In this document: one piece after another, positions 26,020 through 35,736 of the stretch
Layout of the letters: each line of letters starts with the position of its first letter
How positions within the stretch are numbered: position 1 is the stretch's first letter
NCBI GenBank assembly: GCA_017539045.1
Contig: JAFYHS010000013.1
Location: 1 to 49,105, forward strand
Direction of reading: 5' to 3'
DNA from: Bacteroidales bacterium
GTDB taxonomy: Bacteria > Bacteroidota > Bacteroidia > Bacteroidales > F082
Length of the DNA stretch: 49,105 nucleotides
Program-made: the position numbers and the translations under genes
The notes under the pieces: model-generated
Told to the model about the DNA's origin: nothing
Databases searched by the model: none
The model's input: the letters and a program-made list of their open reading frames with translations, nothing else

Positions 26020-26601
26020 ATGTACGCCTATATCACCGGTAAAGTAGCCGAAAAGTCACCCACCTTCGTTGTCCTCGACAACCAGGGCATCGGCTATCTC
26101 ATCAATATCACGCTCAACACCTTCACCGCCATCGGCGAGAAGGAAGAAGTGCGTCTCTACACGCATGAGCAAATCCTTGAGGACGCCCACAACCTCTTCG
26201 GTTTCTATTCTGCCAAGGAACGCGACCTCTTCGAGCTGCTCATCTCTGTGTCGGGCGTAGGCTGCAACACGGCCAGACTCATCCTCAGCTCGCTGACCGT
26301 CAACGAATTGAGCAACGCCATCGCCAACGACGACGTGAAGACCATTCAAGCCGTGAAAGGCATCGGCGCCAAGACCGCCCAGCGTATCGTCATCGACCTG
26401 AAAGACAAACTGAAGAAAAACGACTTCCCGACGGAAATTTTCGCCAAGCCAGACAATACAATCAAAACTGAAGCGTTATCAGCATTGACGATATTGGGCT
26501 TCGGCAAGGCAGCCGTCGACAAGGCATTGGACAAGCTCCTCAAGCAGATGCCCGACGCTAACGTTGAGACCCTGATTAAAGAAGCACTTAAAGTATTGTA
26601 A
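26020..26601 (+). CDS. ruvA: Holliday junction branch migration protein RuvA
   Basis: 193 residues, standard RuvA length. It binds four-way junctions as a tetramer and loads RuvB. The N-terminal OB fold starts MYAYITGKVAEKSPTFVVLD. The tandem helix-hairpin-helix motifs are visible (LLISVSGVGCNTARLIL and IQAVKGIGAKTAQRIVIDL). The C-terminal RuvB-binding three-helix domain ends LIKEALKVL. It is immediately upstream of sprA, an arrangement I recall as conserved in many Bacteroidota. RuvB is not in the window. Confidence 0.97.
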   Translation: MYAYITGKVAEKSPTFVVLDNQGIGYLINITLNTFTAIGEKEEVRLYTHEQILEDAHNLFGFYSAKERDLFELLISVSGVGCNTARLILSSLTVNELSNAIANDDVKTIQAVKGIGAKTAQRIVIDLKDKLKKNDFPTEIFAKPDNTIKTEALSALTILGFGKAAVDKALDKLLKQMPDANVETLIKEALKVL

Positions 26602-26626
26602 TTCAAACATATATTTGAAACACACA

Positions 26627-29600
26627 ATGAAACGACATATCCTCCTCTCACTGCCCCTGTTGTTGTTCGCCTTCCTCTTTACCCGAACGGCAGCAGCGGA
26701 CAACTTTGATTTTTTCTACCCCAACCCCTATACCGTAGAGCCCGACACGACCAAAGTCATCTACCCCATCCCCGTCAACACAGGCAATCCCATCGAGGAC
26801 CTCAACAACAAGTCGCCCCTCTACCTCAGCGACCCCGACAACTATAACACCGAGATCATCTACGACCCCCTCACAGGACAATATACCTTCAAGCGCCGCA
26901 TCGGCGACTTCTATTACGACACCCCCACCACGCTCTCCCAGAGTGAATACTTTGAATACCAAAACCGTAAAGGCATACAGGAATACTGGAAGGAACGTCG
27001 TAACCAGAACTCACGTTCGACCACCAACGGCAGCTCCATCATCCCGCCCATGTTCATCGGCGGCAAGGCCTTCGAGACCATCTTCGGCAGCAACACTATC
27101 GACATCCGTCCTCAAGGCTCCGTCGACCTCACCTTCGGCTTCAAGCACACCTACCGCGCCGACCCGTCGATGACCGAACGCCGCAAACGCCATAATGACT
27201 TCGTCTTCGACCAGGACATCCAACTCAACGTGTTGGCCAAGATCGGCGACAAGATCAACTTCAACATCAACAAGAACACAAAGGCGACGTTCAACTACCA
27301 AGACAAACTCGCCCTTAAATACCAAGGCAAGGAAGACGAGATCATCCAGCTGTTGGAAGCCGGAAACGTCAGCTTCCCGCTCAACAGCACGCTCATCACG
27401 GGTACACAACAGCTGTTCGGTGTGAAGAGCAAGCTGAAGTTCGGTAACACCACCATCTCGTCCATCGTCTCCTACCAAGAGAGTGAATCGCAAAACATCA
27501 CCGTGCAAGGCGGCGCCCAGACCAACCAATTCGAGCTCAGCTGCCTCGACTACGAAGAGAACCGACACTTCTTCCTCAGCCAGTATTTCAGAGACCAATA
27601 TGAGACGGCCCTCTCCACCCTGCCTACCGTCACTTCAAGCATCAACATCACCAAGATCGAGGTGTGGATCACCAATACCAACACCTCCACGCAGAACACG
27701 CGTAACATCCTTGCCTTGAACGACTTGGGCGAAGGCAAGAGCAACTGGATCTACAACCCGGAGCTCAGCCCGACCAGCAGCACGGTGTATCCGCGCAATG
27801 CCGCCAACAACATGCTCACCCGCATGGATACGACGCAGATCCGCAGCATCAGCACGGTGACCAACTACATGACCAACGACCCCTTGCGCATCGGAAGGAA
27901 TGGCTATATGACCTCGGGACGCGATTTCGAGAAGGTGGAGAACGCACGTAAACTGAGCAACACCGAATACACCCTGAACTCGAAGTTAGGTTTCATCTCG
28001 TTGAATGTCACCCTTAACGCCAACCAGACCCTTGCCGTAGCCTACCAATACACCATCGTAGGTTCCGATGCAGTGTATCAAGTGGGTGAATTCTCCGATC
28101 AAGGCATCAACACTCCCAAGGTGTTGGTGGCCAAGTTGCTGAAAGGCACCACGGTGAACACCAAGATGCCCATCTGGAACCTGATGATGAAGAACGTCTA
28201 CAACATCAGAGCCTTCCAAATCGGGTCGTCCGACTTCATGCTGAACATCTTCTACAACGGCAACTCCAACGGAACGCCTTATGGCTATTTCACCGAAGGC
28301 TCAGTGAAAGGCATCTCCATGCTGCACCTGATGGGTTTGGATAACCTGACCACGCAAAACAACCCCATCGCGGGCGGTGATGGCGTGTTCGACTTCCTCG
28401 ACCAAGCGGCGACCCAAGGCGGTACCATCAACTCATCCAACGGCCGCATCTTCTTCCCCGTGTTGGAGCCCTTCGGCAAACACATCCACACCAAAGTCTT
28501 CCCCGACGAGCCCGAACTCGCCAACAAATACGCCTTCGACTCGTTGTACACGATGACGAAGACCTCGGCAGAGCAATACTCAGAGAAAAACAAATTCAGC
28601 CTGAAAGGCTTCTACTCCTCGCAATCGGGTAGTGAGATCAGCCTCAACGCCATGAATGTGGCACCCGGCTCAGTGACGGTCACTGCAGGCGGCATGCAAC
28701 TCGTTGAGAACGTCGACTACACCGTCGACTATACCTTGGGTCGTGTGACCATCCTCAACGAAGGCATCCTCAACTCGGGCACGCCCATCAACATCGCCTT
28801 GGAGTCGAACACGGGCTTCAGTGCCATCAAGAAGACCTTCTTAGGTACCCGCATCGAGCATGAGTTCTCACAGGACTTCCGTGCCGGCGGTACCATCCTC
28901 TATCTCGGCGAGAAGTCGTACACCCAGAAGATCAACTACGGTGAAGAGGCTATCGCCAACACCATCTATGGCGCCGACCTCAGCTATCATACCGATGCGC
29001 GCTGGCTGACCACGTTCATCAACGCCCTGCCCGGCATCAGCACCAAAGCGCCGTCGCGCATCAACATCGATGGTGAGTTCGCCCGTTTCATCCCCGGCCT
29101 GACCAAGTCGGCCAGCGAACCCGGCACCTCCTACATCGACGACTTCGAAGGCGCCAAGTCGACCATCGACCTGCGCTTGCCCTCGTTGTGGTATATGGCC
29201 AGCACGCCGCAAAACCAGACCGACCTCTTCCCCGAAGCTGCGTCAAACACCGGACTCAACTACGGTAAGAATCGCGCCAAACTGGCTTGGTATGTCATCG
29301 ACAACTCGGTCTTCTACGACCGCAACTCCAACTACCGCCCCGTCAACGTGGACAACGAGGAACTCTCAAAGCACACGGTGCGTCAGATCCTCGAAACCGA
29401 GCTCTTCCCTGCCAGAGACATCGCCGCTGGCACGCAGACCAACATCTCCGCCTTGAACCTTGCCTATTATCCTGAAGAACGTGGTCCCTACAACTACGAC
29501 GTGAGCCCGACGCCTTATTCAGCTGGTATCAACGAAGAGGGTAAGCTCAATGACCCGAAGAGCCGTTGGGCCGGTATCATGCGCCGTATGGAGTCGATTG

Positions 29601-32600
29601 ACTTCGAGGCCACCAACATCGAATACATCGAGTTCTGGCTGATGGATCCCTTCGCACAGGAAGAGTTCGCCAACAACCCTGGTAAGCTGTACATCAACTT
29701 GGGTGACATCTCGGAAGACATCCTCCGCGACGGCCGCAAGTTCTACGAAAACGGCCTGCCCACCTCCGACAGGGTTGAAAACGTCGACACCACCATCTGG
29801 GGTCGTGTGCCTACCATGCAGGACCTCGTAGGCACCTTTAACAACTCGTCGGAAGCCCGCCAGTATCAAGACGTGGGTTACGACGGTCTGCGCGACGTAG
29901 ACGAACGCACCTTCTTCGAGAACACCTACCTCAACGCCATCAGGAACCGTTTCGGTGAGAACTCGGCCGCTTATGTCAAAGCCTACGACGACCCGGCAGG
30001 CGACAACTACCACTACTTCCGCTCCAGAGACTGGGACACCCCCGAAGACGAAGAGCATAGAAGCATCCTGGCGCGTTATAAGCACTTCAACGGCCCCGAC
30101 GGCAACTCACCTGCCGACATCCAGCAGACCGACGGCTACCAAAACAGCAACTCCACTCTGCCCAACGCCGAAGACATCAACGGCGACAACACCTTAAGCG
30201 AGTCGGAGCGCTACTACCAATATGTCATCGAATTCGACCCGGCCAAGATGGTCGTCGGCCAAAACCATATCGCCGACATCTTCCATTCCACGCCTACCCT
30301 GCCCAACGGCACCGTGGGTAGCTGCACCTGGTATCAGTTCCGCATCCCTGTGAGACAACCCGACAAAGTCATCGGCCACATCGACGACTTCTCGTCCATC
30401 CGTTTCATGAGAATGTTCCTGACCGACTTTGAGAAACCCGTCGTGCTGCGTTTCGCCACCCTCGACCTCGTGAAGGGCGAATGGCGTACCTACTCGCAGA
30501 GCATCCAAGCCCCTGGCGAATATGAGCCCAACGACATCAACAACAATACGACCTTCGACATCTCGGCCGTCAGCGTCGACGAAAACAGCCGCCGCGACCC
30601 GGTGCCTTATGTCATCCCGCCCGGCATCCAACAGGAACGTGTGATCGGCATGACGCAGACCACCCGTATCAACGAACAGTCACTGCAGATGACCGTCCAA
30701 AACCTCGTCGATGGCGATGGCAGGGCCATCTACAAAGCCACCGACTTCGACCTGCGGCAATACAAATACCTGAAGATGTTCGTCCACGCTGAAGCCGCCC
30801 ACGACGACGAGCCTCTCGACGACCAAGACCTGACCGTGTTCATGCGTATCGGCACCGACTTCACCGAGAACTACTACGAATACGAAGTGCCCGTGAAGGT
30901 GACGGCATGGGGAACAGCCTACACGCAAAAAGAAGCCATCTGGCCTGAGATCAACAACATTGACATCAGGCTGGAAGACCTCGTCGAAGTGAAACAACGA
31001 CGCAACGAGGCCATGAACCAGCCCAACAGCAACGTCAGACTCAACTATATCTACTCAGAGAAGGTCAAGAAGGGCACCATCGACAACCGGGACTACTACC
31101 ACACCATCAAGGTGATCGGTAACCCGAGCATCAGCGACGTGGAGGCCATGATGATCGGTATTCGCAACCCGAAACGACAGAACCTGGCCGACACCGACGA
31201 CGGACTGCCAAAGAGCGCCGTCGTGTGGATCAACGAGCTGCGTCTTACCGACTTGAGCAGCAACGGCGGTCTGGCTGCTACGGGTCGTTTGGAGGCCACG
31301 TTGGCCGACCTCGGCCGTATGAGTGTGAGCGGTTCCTACAGCTCGGCTGGATTCGGCGCTTTGGATAGCGACATCACCAGCAACACCTTCGAAGCCCATT
31401 CCGCCTTCAACGTCAGCACCGACCTTGAATTGGGCAAGTTCTTCGAGAACACTGGCCTCAAGATCCCGATGCACCTCGACTATAGCGAGAACAAGATCAC
31501 GCCGCTCTATAACCCCTATGACCCCGACATCAAGCTGAAAGACGCCCTGGATGCCATGAATAGCGACGAGGAACGTGAGGCCTTCACCTCCACCATCCAC
31601 GACTTTACCCGTCAAAAGAACATCAACTTCATGAACGTCAGGAAAGAGCGCGTCACGAAGAAGAGAAACAAAGGCGACGAAGGCGAGAAACAGGAAGGTG
31701 GCAGACGTGATCCCAACAGGGCTCTCGGTCGTGGCAACAACGTGCCTAAGGTACACATCTACGACATCGAGAACTTCAACCTCTCCTTCTCCTACAACGA
31801 GACCTTCCAGGAGAACACCGACATCAAATACTACATGTTGAAGACCTACCGCGGCGGTTTGGGCTACAACTACGCCGGCAACCCGAAGCCCGTCGAGCCT
31901 TTCGCCAAGGCCAAATGGGCATCGAAACCCGCCTTGCAGATCATCAAGGACATCAACTTCTACTATCTGCCCAAGAGCATCGTCTTCAACACTGAGATGT
32001 ACCGCAACTTTTCACAACGCGAGATGCGTAACAAGAGCGGCGGCGAGATCATCATCAGCCCGACCTTCTCGAGACAATGGGACTGGAGCCGTAACTACCA
32101 ACTGCGTTACGACCTCACCAAGTCGTTGACCTTCGACTACTCGGCTCAAGCACAGGCCTACATCTATGAGCCTGCTGGCTACGTCGACAAGAACACCGAC
32201 CCCGAGACTTGGCAGAAGAACCAAGACACCATCAGGAACGAACTCAAGCATCTTGGCTCGATGTCGAGATTCCAACAGAACTTCAACGCCAGCTACACGC
32301 TGCCTATCAACAAGATCCCGATCTTCAACTGGATCAATGCCAGCGCCAACTACCAAGGCACCTACAACTGGGTAGCTTCCGCACAGTCCATCCAGCCCCG
32401 CTTGGGTAATGAGATCGAGAACTCCAACAACATCCAAGGCAACGCCACACTCGACTTCACGAAGTTGTACAACAAGGTGCCGTACCTGAAACAGATCAAC
32501 ACGCCGCAACGGCGCAATAACAACGCCAATAACAAGGGCGGCAAGAACAACAAGGGTAAGGATGGCGAAGGTGACCAGCCTGCCGACTCCACCAAATCGA

Positions 32601-34054
32601 AAGAGAAGGTGAACTACGGCAAGATCGTCCTCGACAACGCCCTGCGCATCGCCACCCTCGTCAAGAAAGTGTCGGGCACCTACGCCCTCACCAACGGACA
32701 GGTGCTGCCTGGCTTCATGCCCAAGGCACAATATTTCGGCATGAACAGCGACGGCTGGACACCAGGTCTGGGATTCGTACTCGGTAGCACCTTCGGTCCC
32801 GACGACAACGTCTTCGAAAAAGCCGTGGCCCACAGCCTCAACGTGGAAGACGTGAAGCGTTGGCTCACCACCGACTCCATCCTCAGTCAGCCCTACACCC
32901 GACGCATGACCGAGGCCATCAACTACCGCGTCAACACGGAGCCGTTGCAAGGCCTTAAGATCGACTTCACCGGAAACCGTAACTATGCGGAGAACAAACA
33001 ACATTACTTCCGTTACAACGAGACACTGAACGACTTCGAGGTGTTCACGCCCACCAACAGCGGTAACTTCACCATGAGTTACTTCATGGGTGCCACCTCG
33101 TTCGTCAAGACCGACTCCATCAACTCGAAGCTGTTCGACAACCTGTTGAGCAACCGCAAGATCATCGCCGAACGCATAGCGCGCAACAACCCGCAGTGGA
33201 TCGACCAAGTCAACGAATACACCTTCGACAGCATCGCGGGCGATTACTTCCCCAAGGGCTACGGCTCGGGCTCGATGGATGTGTTGCTCTACTCCTTCAT
33301 CGCAGCCTACACGGGACAAGACGCCAGCAAGATGTCGCTCAACCCGTTCCCGCGCTTCCCATTGCCCAACTGGACCTTGACCTACAATGGCCTGGCCAAC
33401 ATCCCGGCCATTTCCAATATCTTCAAGACCGTGAGCATCACGCATAGCTACAAGTCGAACTATGCCATCAATGCGTGGGCCAGCAACGTCTACTACGACG
33501 AGAACAACACCATCCAGACCTTCGAGAACTCCGACCTCATCGTCCCGAAGTATGACATGGCACAAATCGTTCTCTCCGAGCAATATGCACCTCTGATTGG
33601 TATCGACTTAGGCTTGCAGAACTCAATGACGGCTAACCTGCAGTACAGGAAGTCGAGGACCCTGACCTTGAGCTTCGCCAACAACCAACTCACCGAAGTC
33701 AACGGCTTCGAAATCGTTGTCGGTGCCGGCTACCGCATCAAGAACTTGAGCTTCGCCATCACGCCCATCGGAGGCGGCAAGCCGTCGACCATCAAGAACG
33801 ACCTCGTGCTTAAACTCGACATCGGCTACAAGAACGACATCACCGTGTTGCGCCGTATCGACGAAAACAACAATCAGGTGTCGGCCGGTCAGGACAAGAT
33901 CAACATCTACGTCACCGCCGACTACACCTTCAGCCAGCGCCTGAGCGGACAGGCCTTCTTCAAGCGCGACGTGGCCATCCCCAAGGTAGCCAACACCTTC
34001 AGGAATTCCACCACCTTCGCAGGCATCACCTTGAGATTCAGCCTGGCGCAATAA
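26627..34054 (+). CDS. sprA: Type IX secretion translocon / gliding protein SprA (Sov)
   Basis: 2475 residues from ATG at 26627 (MKRHILLSLPLLLFAFLFTR, a signal peptide). An upstream TTG at 26615 has no support. SprA forms the large single-chain outer-membrane beta-barrel through which folded T9SS cargo leaves the cell. Length, the early segment NSRSTTNGSSIIPPMFIGG with RPQGSVDLTFGF, the repeated SprA N-terminal-type domains (for example the SYIDDFEGAKSTIDLRLPS stretch near residue 840) and the barrel-like end (TFAGITLRFSLAQ) all fit the family. Two Lys/Asn/Gly-rich insertions (~1670-1700 and ~1965-1995, for example NNNANNKGGKNNKGKDGEG) look like flexible periplasmic or surface loops. Located ruvA-sprA-gcvH. 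Confidence 0.95.
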   Translation: MKRHILLSLPLLLFAFLFTRTAAADNFDFFYPNPYTVEPDTTKVIYPIPVNTGNPIEDLNNKSPLYLSDPDNYNTEIIYDPLTGQYTFKRRIGDFYYDTPTTLSQSEYFEYQNRKGIQEYWKERRNQNSRSTTNGSSIIPPMFIGGKAFETIFGSNTIDIRPQGSVDLTFGFKHTYRADPSMTERRKRHNDFVFDQDIQLNVLAKIGDKINFNINKNTKATFNYQDKLALKYQGKEDEIIQLLEAGNVSFPLNSTLITGTQQLFGVKSKLKFGNTTISSIVSYQESESQNITVQGGAQTNQFELSCLDYEENRHFFLSQYFRDQYETALSTLPTVTSSINITKIEVWITNTNTSTQNTRNILALNDLGEGKSNWIYNPELSPTSSTVYPRNAANNMLTRMDTTQIRSISTVTNYMTNDPLRIGRNGYMTSGRDFEKVENARKLSNTEYTLNSKLGFISLNVTLNANQTLAVAYQYTIVGSDAVYQVGEFSDQGINTPKVLVAKLLKGTTVNTKMPIWNLMMKNVYNIRAFQIGSSDFMLNIFYNGNSNGTPYGYFTEGSVKGISMLHLMGLDNLTTQNNPIAGGDGVFDFLDQAATQGGTINSSNGRIFFPVLEPFGKHIHTKVFPDEPELANKYAFDSLYTMTKTSAEQYSEKNKFSLKGFYSSQSGSEISLNAMNVAPGSVTVTAGGMQLVENVDYTVDYTLGRVTILNEGILNSGTPINIALESNTGFSAIKKTFLGTRIEHEFSQDFRAGGTILYLGEKSYTQKINYGEEAIANTIYGADLSYHTDARWLTTFINALPGISTKAPSRINIDGEFARFIPGLTKSASEPGTSYIDDFEGAKSTIDLRLPSLWYMASTPQNQTDLFPEAASNTGLNYGKNRAKLAWYVIDNSVFYDRNSNYRPVNVDNEELSKHTVRQILETELFPARDIAAGTQTNISALNLAYYPEERGPYNYDVSPTPYSAGINEEGKLNDPKSRWAGIMRRMESIDFEATNIEYIEFWLMDPFAQEEFANNPGKLYINLGDISEDILRDGRKFYENGLPTSDRVENVDTTIWGRVPTMQDLVGTFNNSSEARQYQDVGYDGLRDVDERTFFENTYLNAIRNRFGENSAAYVKAYDDPAGDNYHYFRSRDWDTPEDEEHRSILARYKHFNGPDGNSPADIQQTDGYQNSNSTLPNAEDINGDNTLSESERYYQYVIEFDPAKMVVGQNHIADIFHSTPTLPNGTVGSCTWYQFRIPVRQPDKVIGHIDDFSSIRFMRMFLTDFEKPVVLRFATLDLVKGEWRTYSQSIQAPGEYEPNDINNNTTFDISAVSVDENSRRDPVPYVIPPGIQQERVIGMTQTTRINEQSLQMTVQNLVDGDGRAIYKATDFDLRQYKYLKMFVHAEAAHDDEPLDDQDLTVFMRIGTDFTENYYEYEVPVKVTAWGTAYTQKEAIWPEINNIDIRLEDLVEVKQRRNEAMNQPNSNVRLNYIYSEKVKKGTIDNRDYYHTIKVIGNPSISDVEAMMIGIRNPKRQNLADTDDGLPKSAVVWINELRLTDLSSNGGLAATGRLEATLADLGRMSVSGSYSSAGFGALDSDITSNTFEAHSAFNVSTDLELGKFFENTGLKIPMHLDYSENKITPLYNPYDPDIKLKDALDAMNSDEEREAFTSTIHDFTRQKNINFMNVRKERVTKKRNKGDEGEKQEGGRRDPNRALGRGNNVPKVHIYDIENFNLSFSYNETFQENTDIKYYMLKTYRGGLGYNYAGNPKPVEPFAKAKWASKPALQIIKDINFYYLPKSIVFNTEMYRNFSQREMRNKSGGEIIISPTFSRQWDWSRNYQLRYDLTKSLTFDYSAQAQAYIYEPAGYVDKNTDPETWQKNQDTIRNELKHLGSMSRFQQNFNASYTLPINKIPIFNWINASANYQGTYNWVASAQSIQPRLGNEIENSNNIQGNATLDFTKLYNKVPYLKQINTPQRRNNNANNKGGKNNKGKDGEGDQPADSTKSKEKVNYGKIVLDNALRIATLVKKVSGTYALTNGQVLPGFMPKAQYFGMNSDGWTPGLGFVLGSTFGPDDNVFEKAVAHSLNVEDVKRWLTTDSILSQPYTRRMTEAINYRVNTEPLQGLKIDFTGNRNYAENKQHYFRYNETLNDFEVFTPTNSGNFTMSYFMGATSFVKTDSINSKLFDNLLSNRKIIAERIARNNPQWIDQVNEYTFDSIAGDYFPKGYGSGSMDVLLYSFIAAYTGQDASKMSLNPFPRFPLPNWTLTYNGLANIPAISNIFKTVSITHSYKSNYAINAWASNVYYDENNTIQTFENSDLIVPKYDMAQIVLSEQYAPLIGIDLGLQNSMTANLQYRKSRTLTLSFANNQLTEVNGFEIVVGAGYRIKNLSFAITPIGGGKPSTIKNDLVLKLDIGYKNDITVLRRIDENNNQVSAGQDKINIYVTADYTFSQRLSGQAFFKRDVAIPKVANTFRNSTTFAGITLRFSLAQ

Positions 34055-34135
34055 AATTTTCACAAAAGTGCGGAGGGAGTAACTAAAATATGTAATTTCG
34101 CAGCCCAAACAGACAACTTTAAACCAAACAATAAA

Positions 34136-34525
34136 ATGAACATTCCAGCAAATCTGAAGTACACGAACGACGACGAATGGATCCGCCTCGAAGGCGAGAC
34201 CGCTTATGTCGGCATTACCGATTACGCACAACACGAACTTGGCGACATCACTTTCGTTGATGTTGACCCTGACCTCGTGGGTGAGACCCTCGAAGCACAA
34301 GAAGAATTCGGTGCCATCGAGGCCGTAAAGACCACCGCCGAGCTCCTCATGCCCGTGGCTGGTGAAGTCCTCGAAGTCAACGAAGCCCTCGCTGACGAAG
34401 AGAACGCCAAACTCGTCAACACCGACCCTTACGGCGAAGCTTGGATCATCAAGATCAAAGTGAACGACGTTGCCGAACTCGACAACCTCCTCGACGCCGC
34501 TGCTTACGAAGCCAAGATCGGTTAA
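34136..34525 (+). CDS. gcvH: Glycine cleavage system H protein
   Basis: 129 residues. It carries the lipoylated arm of the glycine cleavage complex, or relays lipoate. The fold runs from LKYTNDDEWIRLEGETAYVG through DITFVDVDPDLVGETL to the lipoyl site FGAIEAVKTTAELLMPVAGE, where the lysine of EAVK is the modified residue, and ends NDVAELDNLLDAAAY. No gcvP or gcvT is in the window; a lone gcvH next to sprA is common in the phylum as I recall. A weak -7-like TAATTTCG lies at 34093-34100. Confidence 0.96.
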   Translation: MNIPANLKYTNDDEWIRLEGETAYVGITDYAQHELGDITFVDVDPDLVGETLEAQEEFGAIEAVKTTAELLMPVAGEVLEVNEALADEENAKLVNTDPYGEAWIIKIKVNDVAELDNLLDAAAYEAKIG

Positions 34526-34529
34526 TCTC

Positions 34530-34916
34530 TTGGAAAAACTGACAAGAAATAGTTACCCGGGAATCCTGTGCGGAATCATCATCCTGATTCTGACCGGACT
34601 TCCGGGTTCTTGTTTTCCGCACGTCAAGCCCGCAATCGGACTTGACAAGATGGCGCATGGGCTGATGTATGCCGTCTTCGCCTTCTCGTGTCTTTGGGGT
34701 TACCGCGAGCAGCTTGTCGCCAACGGACCCGCCTACCGCAAAAAGGCCTTTCTTATCGCCATCGCTATCGGCATCGCCTATGGCGGACTGACCGAGATCC
34801 TACAAGCCACTTTGGTGCCGAGCCGCACCGGTGACTGGTTCGATTTCGTCGCCGACATCGTGGGAACCTGTATCGGAGCCTTTGTTTTTCATCTTTTTTT
34901 TCATCGAAAAAAATAA
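34530..34916 (+). CDS. VanZ-like small membrane protein
   Basis: About 128 residues with four hydrophobic segments: GILCGIIILILTGLPG, MYAVFAFSCLWGY, FLIAIAIGIAYGGLTEIL and VADIVGTCIGAFVFHLFF. The DKMAHGLMYAVFAF motif and the GLTEILQATLVPSRTGDWFD segment match VanZ-like proteins, whose biochemical role is not settled. The start is uncertain: TTG at 34530, five bases after the gcvH stop, gives the usual family length; an ATG at 34470 would overlap gcvH by 56 bases. Co-transcribed with gcvH. Confidence 0.8.
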   Translation: MEKLTRNSYPGILCGIIILILTGLPGSCFPHVKPAIGLDKMAHGLMYAVFAFSCLWGYREQLVANGPAYRKKAFLIAIAIGIAYGGLTEILQATLVPSRTGDWFDFVADIVGTCIGAFVFHLFFHRKK

Positions 34917-35000
34917 AATTCATTTCAGTTGCGTTTTATAAGCAAATAATTACTACTTTCGCATCGTCAATTGGAAAGTAGAATTTAAAAACATACAACC

Positions 35001-35681
35001 ATGGAAGAGAAAAAATCACCTAAGGCTAATCTTGAGAACAAGAAATTGATGTTCATGCAAATAGGTATGATTATCAGCTTGCTCATTGCCTGGTTGGCCT
35101 TCGAGCACAAGAGCTACGACAAGCGCGAGATTGACCCCAGCCTTCTTAACCGTGAGGTTACGATCGATGAGGAAATGGTGGAGATCACCAAGCAAGACGA
35201 GCAAAAGCCGCAGCCTATGGAAGTGCCCAAGCAGACCACCCAGCTGGAGATCGTGCAAGACGACGTCGAAGTTGAAGACATCGAGATCAACGCTGAAGTG
35301 GAACAAAACGAAGTCCTTGAAGAGTATGTCGCCCCCGAAGTCGTGGAAGAAGAAGTCGTGGAGCAAGAGATCTTCAAGATCGTGGAAGAAATGCCTGCCT
35401 TCCCTGGCGGTGAAGCCAAACTGATGGAGTACGTGGCCAAGAACGTCAAGTATCCTCAGATTGCCCGTGAGACTGGTGTCCAAGGCCGTGTGTACGTCAA
35501 CTTCGTTGTCGAGCCCGACGGTTCTGTTTCCAACGTCTCCGTGCTCCGTGGCATCGGCGGTGGCTGCGACGAGGAAGCTATCCGTGTCGTGAAGAACATG
35601 CCGAAGTGGAAACCTGGCAAACAGCGTGGTAAGGCCGTGCGTGTGTCTTACATGCTGCCCGTCAACTTCAAGCTGCAGTAA
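35001..35681 (+). CDS. tonB: TonB family energy transducer
   Basis: 226 residues. A single N-terminal membrane helix (FMQIGMIISLLIAWLAF) anchors it in the inner membrane. The periplasmic linker (~50-130) is Glu/Val-rich rather than the Pro-rich linker of proteobacteria, as usual in Bacteroidota. The C-terminal TonB domain follows: FPGGEAKLMEYVAKNVKYP, then QGRVYVNFVVEPDGSVSNV and MPKWKPGKQRGKAVRV. It transmits proton-motive energy to outer-membrane TonB-dependent transporters. ExbB/ExbD are not adjacent. A weak TACTTTCG at 34954-34961 may be its -7 box. Confidence 0.93.
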   Translation: MEEKKSPKANLENKKLMFMQIGMIISLLIAWLAFEHKSYDKREIDPSLLNREVTIDEEMVEITKQDEQKPQPMEVPKQTTQLEIVQDDVEVEDIEINAEVEQNEVLEEYVAPEVVEEEVVEQEIFKIVEEMPAFPGGEAKLMEYVAKNVKYPQIARETGVQGRVYVNFVVEPDGSVSNVSVLRGIGGGCDEEAIRVVKNMPKWKPGKQRGKAVRVSYMLPVNFKLQ

Positions 35682-35700
35682 GCAGTTGGAAGAAATCCTA

Positions 35701-35736
35701 AATGAAAAAAGCCAGCGTTTGCTGGCTTTTTTCATT
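35701..35736. terminator. Bidirectional terminator between tonB and uvrC
   Basis: Perfect 16-bp stem (AATGAAAAAAGCCAGC and its complement) with a GTTT loop. Its right arm includes the uvrC stop codon, so it serves both converging genes. Confidence 0.92.

Noticed and set aside
31620-31740. Lys/Arg-rich stretch in SprA as a frameshift
   Set aside because: The frame continues without interruption into conserved SprA sequence on both sides, so it is a flexible insertion.
32012-33583. Minus-strand open frame of 523 codons inside sprA
   Set aside because: Antisense to sprA, no domain, and no promoter box upstream; a composition shadow.
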